This document shows positions 59,075-64,000 of a stretch of 64,000 nucleotides of DNA, piece after piece (the stretch's first letter is position 1; every line of letters starts with the position of its first letter). The DNA is taken from positions 418,693 through 482,692 of the forward strand of contig NZ_BORO01000001.1 of the NCBI RefSeq assembly GCF_018333215.1. Direction: 5' to 3'. The translations under genes and the position numbers were made by a program. The notes under the pieces were generated by a model. That model was given only the letters and a program-made list of their open reading frames with translations. It was not told the DNA's origin and made no database searches. Source of the DNA: Oceanobacillus sp. J11TS1 (GTDB lineage: Bacteria; Bacillota; Bacilli; Bacillales; Amphibacillaceae).

Positions 59075-59154
59075 GTAAAACAAATAGGGGGAACGCATTC
59101 CTTGATGGAGTGCTTTCTCCCTTTATTGCTGAAAAATTACAGGGAGATGTTTAT

Positions 59155-60405
59155 ATGGCTGATTCTGTAAAATCAAAAGGGCGAGTGATATTTCATATTG
59201 ATATGAACTGCTTTTATGCATCCGTAGAAATGGCACATAATCCTGAATTAAAAGGACGGCCCATAGCGATAGCTGGAAATCCAGAGGAGCGCAAAGGGAT
59301 TATTGTAACGAGCAGCTATGAAGCTAGAGCGAAAGGTGTAAAAACAACGATGCCTGTTTGGCAGGCGAAAAAACTGTGTCCAGATTTATTGTTGATGCGG
59401 CCCAATTTTGATCGATACCGAGAAGCATCGCGAGCTATCTTTAAAATGCTTTCTGAAATCACTCCACTTGTCCAGCCAGTTTCAATTGACGAAGGCTATT
59501 TAGATATTACAGATGTAACAGGGTTAGGGACCCCGATAGAAATGGCCCAAAATCTGCAACAAAAAATTTTAACAGAGTTAGACATCCCGTGCAGTCTTGG
59601 AATTGCACCAAATAAATTTTTAGCTAAGATGGCATCAGATATGAAAAAACCATTAGGAATAACTATTTTGCGTAAGCGTGAGTTATCATCGAGTCTATGG
59701 CCACTGCCAATTGAGGAAATGCACGGGATTGGTAAAAAAACCGCTGAGAAATTGAAAAAAATCTCCGTACATACAATAGGAGATTTAGCGAAACATGATG
59801 TCTATCAATTAAAACAATTATTAGGCGTTAACGGGGAAAGGCTAAAGAATCGTGCAAATGGCATCGATGATCGTCCAGTTGATCCAGAAGCTGTGCATGA
59901 GTTTAAAAGTATTGGCAGCTCACAAACGTTAGCTCATGACTCTACAGATTGGGATGAACTTCATCAACTGCTTGAACAACTAGTTGATAATGTTTCTAGA
60001 AGGGTTAAGCGAAAAAGTGCAACCGGCAAAAGTGTACAGCTTATGATTCGGTTCCATAATCATCAAACAATTACCCGAAGTAAAACATTACAAAGCTATA
60101 TTGATGAAAAAGAGGATATTTTGTTTGTAGCAAAAGAGTTATTAAAGAAACATTGGAATGAAGAGCCAGTTCGATTATTAGGTGTTTCTTTGCAGAGTTT
60201 GGAAGAGAAAAGACAAGTAGGAGAGCAGTTGGATTTATTTACTTATAGAGACAATGTGAAGAAAGAGAAGCTGTATGAAACCATAGAAGAATTATCAGAT
60301 AGGTATGGGAAGGATATATTTCTATCGTTAACGAGTGAAAAAGATAAGGAACAGCCAAGAACAAGCTTTCAAAAAGATTTCTTAGATGATTACAAAAAGC
60401 CTTGA
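59155..60405 (+). CDS. dinB: DNA polymerase IV (Y family)
   Basis: Error-prone translesion polymerase, 416 residues. Catalytic acidic residues lie in HIDMNCFYASVEMAH (about residues 13-27) and SIDEGYLDITD (about 111-121). Helix-hairpin-helix GIGKKTAEKLKK follows, then the little-finger domain. A beta-clamp binding motif, QLDLF, is near residue 360. The frame opens at 59110, but GGGAG supports ATG 59155. Corresponds to yqjH (PolY1) of B. subtilis. No SOS box of the GAAC-N4-GTTC type was found. Confidence 0.94.
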   Translation: MADSVKSKGRVIFHIDMNCFYASVEMAHNPELKGRPIAIAGNPEERKGIIVTSSYEARAKGVKTTMPVWQAKKLCPDLLLMRPNFDRYREASRAIFKMLSEITPLVQPVSIDEGYLDITDVTGLGTPIEMAQNLQQKILTELDIPCSLGIAPNKFLAKMASDMKKPLGITILRKRELSSSLWPLPIEEMHGIGKKTAEKLKKISVHTIGDLAKHDVYQLKQLLGVNGERLKNRANGIDDRPVDPEAVHEFKSIGSSQTLAHDSTDWDELHQLLEQLVDNVSRRVKRKSATGKSVQLMIRFHNHQTITRSKTLQSYIDEKEDILFVAKELLKKHWNEEPVRLLGVSLQSLEEKRQVGEQLDLFTYRDNVKKEKLYETIEELSDRYGKDIFLSLTSEKDKEQPRTSFQKDFLDDYKKP

Positions 60406-60446
60406 ATTTATTCTAATTGTATATTAGAAACAAATTCAAGGCTTTT
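60395..60446. terminator. Bidirectional terminator between dinB and the aldehyde dehydrogenase gene
   Basis: AAAAGCCTTGAATTT (60395-60409) pairs with AAATTCAAGGCTTTT (60432-60446), extended inward by ATTCTAAT/ATTAGAA. The 5' arm overlaps the dinB stop codon. Confidence 0.88.
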
Positions 60447-60517
60447 ATAATGTTAAGAATACTGCTGCCTAGCCCCAATCTCAATGATTTTGAGCAGGCA
60501 CGCCTGCGATTTTGCTC

Positions 60518-61897
60518 TTAAGACAAAAATTTCTTTAAAATAGTTGATGAAACCGTTCCGCCTGTATATCGGAAAGGGAGATCAAATTTGGTTGTTTGTT
60601 TTAAGATGCTTTTTTGATGAGAAAAAGTATCAAAACTCGCTTTCCCATGGTAGCTCCCCATACCGCTTTGGCCAACACCGCCGAATGGAAGATAGGGATT
60701 TGCTAAATGGAAGAAAGTATCGTTAATTGCACCGCCACCAAAAGAAACGTATTCCATTACCTGGGATTGCATCTGTGGATTTTCACCAAAATAATATAAA
60801 GCTAATGGTTTTTCCTTGGATTTAATGAGTGCAAGTGCATCCTCAATATTTTCAAATTGGATTACCGGCAGAATAGGGCCGAATATTTCTTCTTCCATGA
60901 TAGGATCGTCCCATTCAATTTTATCCAAAATAGTTGGTTCAATTAGAAGCTCCTCTTGGTTATACTCGCCACCATGTACGATGTTATCATCATTCAAAAA
61001 TGCCGTTAAACGCTTAAAGTGCGCTTCATTAATGATTTTTGTATAATTATCATTTTGGGATAGATTCTTTCCAAATATCGCTTTAATTTGTTTTTTCATC
61101 GCTTTTAACAGTTTAAATTTAATCGATTCCTGTACTAATAAATAATCAGGAGCAACACAGGTTTGTCCAGCATTTGTGAATTTTCCCCAAACAATTCGTT
61201 TTGCCGCTATTTGGATATTTGCATCTTCATCCACAATGGCAGGGCTTTTTCCGCCAAGCTCTAATGTTACTGGAGTTAAATGCTCACTTGCTGCATGCAT
61301 AACAATTTTTCCAACAGCACTGCCTCCAGTGAAGAAAATATGGTCAAAACGTTGTTTTAATAGCATATTTGTTTCTTCAATTGCTCCTTGAACAACTTTG
61401 AAATAAGAGGGGTCGAAATTCTCTTCTACCATTCTAGCAAGAAGCTCCGAAGTGTGCGGTGCATGTTCAGATGGCTTCAAAATCACTGTATTGCCAGCGG
61501 CCAGTGCCCCTATGACTGGTGCTAAAGATAGTTGCAATGGATAGTTCCAAGGTGCGATAACTAATATAACACCCAGTGGTTCTTTTATAATATAGCTTTT
61601 AGAACCTTTATGTGTAATTGGGGAGGCAACTTTTTGCGGCTGCATCCAATAACGCAGATTTTTTAGTGCAACATCTAACTCTGTATGAAGGACGCCCATC
61701 TCGGTAGTTATAATTTCATGATCCGGTTTATTTAAATCATTTTTCAATGCGGCAAATATATCCGTTTCATATTCTTTAAGTATCTTTTTAAGTTTCTCTA
61801 ATTGATGTTTACGAAATGTATAATCAACCGTATTTCCTTGTTCAACATATTTTCGTTGATCCTCAACGATTTGTTGATAATTTTCTTGTAAGGTCAT
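60518..61897 (-). CDS. Class 3-type aldehyde dehydrogenase
   Basis: NAD(P)-dependent oxidation of aldehydes, probably fatty or aromatic, cytosolic. 459 residues, the short class 3 form. PWNYPLQLSLAPVIGALAAGNTVILKPSEH (about residues 112-141), FTGGSAVGKIV (about 190-200), the general base in LELGGKSPAIV (about 210-220) and the catalytic cysteine in NAGQTCVAPDY (about 240-250) are present. Similar to ywdH of B. subtilis. TTG 61900 is an alternative start with slightly better spacing from AAAGGGAG. It follows rnz after about 30 bases. Confidence 0.93.
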   Translation of the reverse strand: MTLQENYQQIVEDQRKYVEQGNTVDYTFRKHQLEKLKKILKEYETDIFAALKNDLNKPDHEIITTEMGVLHTELDVALKNLRYWMQPQKVASPITHKGSKSYIIKEPLGVILVIAPWNYPLQLSLAPVIGALAAGNTVILKPSEHAPHTSELLARMVEENFDPSYFKVVQGAIEETNMLLKQRFDHIFFTGGSAVGKIVMHAASEHLTPVTLELGGKSPAIVDEDANIQIAAKRIVWGKFTNAGQTCVAPDYLLVQESIKFKLLKAMKKQIKAIFGKNLSQNDNYTKIINEAHFKRLTAFLNDDNIVHGGEYNQEELLIEPTILDKIEWDDPIMEEEIFGPILPVIQFENIEDALALIKSKEKPLALYYFGENPQMQSQVMEYVSFGGGAINDTFFHLANPYLPFGGVGQSGMGSYHGKASFDTFSHQKSILKQTTKFDLPFRYTGGTVSSTILKKFLS

Positions 61898-61927
61898 CAA
61901 ATCAGTCTCTCCCTTTCTTCCGTCAAG

Positions 61928-62845
61928 CTATAATTGAAAGACACTAAAATCGTTAGCAATCGAGGTATTTGCAAATACTTCTTTTGCTTCTTCAAGAAAA
62001 GCATCCATTTCACGTGATTGATATCTTGAAGAGATATGTGTCAAAATTAATTGCTTGCAACTTGCATCAAACGCTAATTTTGCAGCTTCTATATTTGTGG
62101 AATGAAAATAGTTCCTGGCAAGTGTTTTTTTATCAGCAGAAAATGTTGCCTCGTGTATTAGCAGATCACTATTTTTAACAAATTCTGTATGATCTTCTTG
62201 GTAGGTTGTATCACCTAAAATAGAAATAATTCTTCCTTTTTTAGGAGCACCAATAAAATCGCGTTGATAAATAACCCTTCCATCTTCCAAAGTGACTGCA
62301 GCGTTCGTTTTTATTTTTCCATAAATTGGACCAGGTTGTATCCCCATTGCTTTTAATTTTTCAACAAGCAATTCACCTGGTTTATCTTTTTCGATTATAC
62401 GGAAACCAAAGCTTGGAATGCCATGGGAAAGTTTTTTCACCTGAACTTCTATCGCATCTGTTTCAAATAATAATCCTTCTTTCATCTCAACGATTGTGAG
62501 AGGATAAGTTAAATGAGTTTGACTTAACTTTAAGGCATATTCAATAAAGTCTTTTATTCCCTCAGGTCCGTACACCGTCAGTGGTTTATCTGTACCTGCT
62601 TGAAATGAACGACTGCTTAAAAATCCTGGCAAACCATAAATATGATCCCCGTGCATATGGGTAAGAAAGATTTTATTTATTTTACTTGGTTTAATTTTAG
62701 TTCTAAGAAGTTGGTGTTGTGTCGCCTCACCGCAATCAAACAGCCAAGCTTCATTTAGTTCCTGTAGCATACTTAGCACGATAGCTGTTACGTTTCTCTC
62801 CTTTGAGGGAAGTCCAGCACCAGTGCCTAAGAAAGTAATTTCCAT
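61928..62845 (-). CDS. rnz: Ribonuclease Z
   Basis: Zinc-dependent endonuclease that trims tRNA 3' ends lacking encoded CCA. 305 residues. The start MEITFLGTGAGLPSKERNVTAIVL, the metal motif LTHMHGDHIYGLPGFL (about residues 61-76), GDTTYQ and the HEATF and HSTN segments define tRNase Z. It is cotranscribed with the downstream aldehyde dehydrogenase on the minus strand; the glycerophosphodiesterase gene lies upstream in the same direction. Confidence 0.96.
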   Translation of the reverse strand: MEITFLGTGAGLPSKERNVTAIVLSMLQELNEAWLFDCGEATQHQLLRTKIKPSKINKIFLTHMHGDHIYGLPGFLSSRSFQAGTDKPLTVYGPEGIKDFIEYALKLSQTHLTYPLTIVEMKEGLLFETDAIEVQVKKLSHGIPSFGFRIIEKDKPGELLVEKLKAMGIQPGPIYGKIKTNAAVTLEDGRVIYQRDFIGAPKKGRIISILGDTTYQEDHTEFVKNSDLLIHEATFSADKKTLARNYFHSTNIEAAKLAFDASCKQLILTHISSRYQSREMDAFLEEAKEVFANTSIANDFSVFQL

Positions 62846-62921
62846 GTCTTAATCTCACCTTAATATTGTAGTATAATTAAAGATTTTACCTAAATACTTA
62901 TTAATCATCAATTTATAAGAT

Positions 62922-63674
62922 CTAAATTTCATTAATATAACAAGCGTTGATGTATTTTTTCCGTAAAGCAAATGCTTTATCAGGAACGTCGGTAAATACA
63001 CTATTTACTTTATATAAAAAGCATTTGTTTAATAGACGGGATGAATTTACGGTATAGACCCGTATTGGGACATTCACTGTAAGAGCTTCTTTTGTAAGAC
63101 TATGACTTAAAAGGGTGTGCTTTATATGAATTGCCGTTGCTCCAATAGATAAAGCATGAGCTAATAGATTTTTACGATAACGCTTCGTTAACCAGCCAAT
63201 GTTTGAAATTTCTTGAAAGCTTGCTAAACATGAAATACTTTTTTCAGAGAAAGTAGAAAAATATGTTCGATCTAGCAGCTGGTATTGTTTGATAAGCTGG
63301 TAAGTAATTTCTTCAAGATTTTTATGTACGATTTTACTATTTTTTAACTCTAAATGAAGGGTTAATGGTTTATCTTTTATCCAATCAAGGAACTCCACTA
63401 ACGTTACGATTTTTGTCCCTGCGAATTTAGCATGAAAAGATCTTCCCATATCTAATTGTTTTAATTGTTCAAGTGTATATTGATTTATCCATCCCTTTTC
63501 ACCAAAAATTCGCTTAAGATTTTCGTCATGATATAGGACCGGTATATTATCCTTTGTTAATTGAACGTCTGTTTCAATTCCATCTGCTTTCATCTCATAT
63601 GCAAGTTGGAATGCAGGGAAACTATTTTCAGGGGCGTATTTTTTTGCTCCCCGGTGTGCGATGATGGCTGTCAC
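62922..63674 (-). CDS. Glycerophosphodiester phosphodiesterase family protein
   Basis: 250 residues with the GDPD fold: IAHRGAKKYAPENSFPAF carries the catalytic histidine and arginine, GIETDVQLTKDNIPVLYHDENL the metal-binding Glu-x-Asp and second histidine. It hydrolyses glycerophosphodiesters to glycerol-3-phosphate and an alcohol. No signal peptide is seen, so it is probably cytosolic. The start is GTG 63674 after GGGGGTGAG. Resembles YqiK-type proteins. Confidence 0.9.
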   Translation of the reverse strand: MTAIIAHRGAKKYAPENSFPAFQLAYEMKADGIETDVQLTKDNIPVLYHDENLKRIFGEKGWINQYTLEQLKQLDMGRSFHAKFAGTKIVTLVEFLDWIKDKPLTLHLELKNSKIVHKNLEEITYQLIKQYQLLDRTYFSTFSEKSISCLASFQEISNIGWLTKRYRKNLLAHALSIGATAIHIKHTLLSHSLTKEALTVNVPIRVYTVNSSRLLNKCFLYKVNSVFTDVPDKAFALRKKYINACYINEI

Positions 63675-63813
63675 GGTCTCACCCCCAATTTCATTGTGTT
63701 AGATTTTTAAATAGAAGTCAATGTTTAAACTAGTGTACGGGATTGTAGTTTAATTGTACAATAGCAATAACCACGCTTTGTAATATTATTATATGTAGTT
63801 AGGGTAGATAAAT

Positions 63814-63877
63814 ATGAGACTATTAAAAAATCATGCTATAAATCAGAAAAAAATCATTGTTACCGGCGCATCAGATG
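63814..63877 (+). pseudogene. 5' fragment of a short-chain dehydrogenase gene, interrupted
   Basis: ATG 63814 opens a frame MRLLKNHAINQKKIIVTGASD that is the start of an SDR enzyme: the beta-strand and the first part of the TGASxGIG cofactor motif. The frame then stops (TAG at 63886-63888) as the sequence changes to what looks like an insertion-sequence end. In B. subtilis the SDR gene yqjQ lies in this general region. The break point near 63877 is an estimate. Confidence 0.6.
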
Positions 63878-64000
63878 ACGTAAAATAGTTTGTGTAAAAT
63901 AGTTGAGATAAAAAAAGAGGTAGGGTACCCTCGAAATTGGACAAAAAATCAAGAAAGGAGACCCTACCATGTCTCAAAGTATAAATCAAAATACCTTTAT
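63878..64000 (+). mobile_element. Left end of an insertion sequence (continues past the window)
   Basis: From about 63878 the sequence reads TAAAATAGTTTGTGTAAAAT and then carries a short leader with GGTAGGGTACCC (63922-63933) and its near-complement GACCCTACC. The TTTGTGTAAAAT end resembles IS256-family termini, but this is from memory. It interrupts the SDR gene above. The opposite end and the full transposase are outside the window. Confidence 0.5.
63969..64000 (+). CDS. Start of a probable transposase (3' end outside window)
   Basis: ATG 63969 follows AAAGGAG at a good distance and reads MSQSINQNTF to the window edge. Assigned as the transposase only from its position inside the presumed insertion sequence; ten residues are too few to name the family. 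Confidence 0.45.
   Translation, partial: MSQSINQNTF

Noticed and set aside
59075-59154. LexA (SOS) box before dinB at GGAACGCATTCC
   Set aside because: It lacks the GAAC-N4-GTTC form; it is better explained as the arm of a hairpin.

Overview
The window is about 64 kb of AT-rich, gene-dense Firmicute chromosome. Gene content and order match a spore-forming Bacillaceae, closest in style to Oceanobacillus or Virgibacillus: the recJ-apt-relA-dtd-hisS-aspS block, cymR-iscS-mnmA, alaS-yrzL-ruvX-yrzB-mltG, spoVK-hflX-ynbB-glnRA and the bkd operon all have close counterparts in Bacillus subtilis. No tRNA, rRNA, CRISPR array or prophage was seen. Almost everything is core chromosome. The accessory material is small: intergenic MITE-like repeats, an interrupted gene, and an insertion sequence entering at the right edge.

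Region 1 (1-30800) is housekeeping on the plus strand: recJ (5' truncated by the window), apt, the stringent-response gene relA, dtd, a 57-residue unknown, a T-box leader driving hisS-aspS, an anabolic NADP glutamate dehydrogenase, 6S RNA, a minus-strand RsfA-type regulator and rarA, then cymR-iscS-mnmA-TPR-recD2, a zinc-ribbon protein, an AI-2E family permease, an alaS T-box and alaS, the yrzL-ruvX-yrzB operon, mltG, trmR-udk, greA, yrrS and mtnN. Compared with B. subtilis as I recall it, tcdA (between aspS and rarA), trhP1/trhP2 (between trmR and udk) and pbpI (near yrrS) are absent from their usual places.

Region 2 (30800-44200) is nitrogen assimilation: divergent gltC and gltAB (glutamate synthase), spoVK, hflX and ynbB, then glnR-glnA with two GlnR-type operators over a consensus promoter. 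With gdhA in region 1, both ammonium-assimilation routes are encoded here.

Region 3 (44200-64000) starts with a minus-strand aspartokinase and yqzF, then the branched-chain keto acid operon bkdR-bcd-buk-lpdV-bkdAA-bkdAB-bkdB, brxB, yqjA, a Prli42-like small membrane protein, a PepT-like peptidase, dinB, and minus-strand aldehyde dehydrogenase, rnz and a glycerophosphodiesterase. The bkd operon is the most unusual part. ptb is missing. The Buk-like protein has lost the nucleotide-binding motifs of the acetate/butyrate kinase family. BkdR lacks the GAFTGA loop that contacts sigma-54, and the promoter before bcd looks like a sigma-A site with a palindrome in its spacer. The likely reading is that the operon makes branched-chain acyl-CoA for lipid synthesis, has lost its ATP-yielding Ptb-Buk branch, and is no longer under sigma-54.

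Start codons were reassigned from longer possible reading frames wherever a Shine-Dalgarno site or promoter decided the matter; each case is noted.
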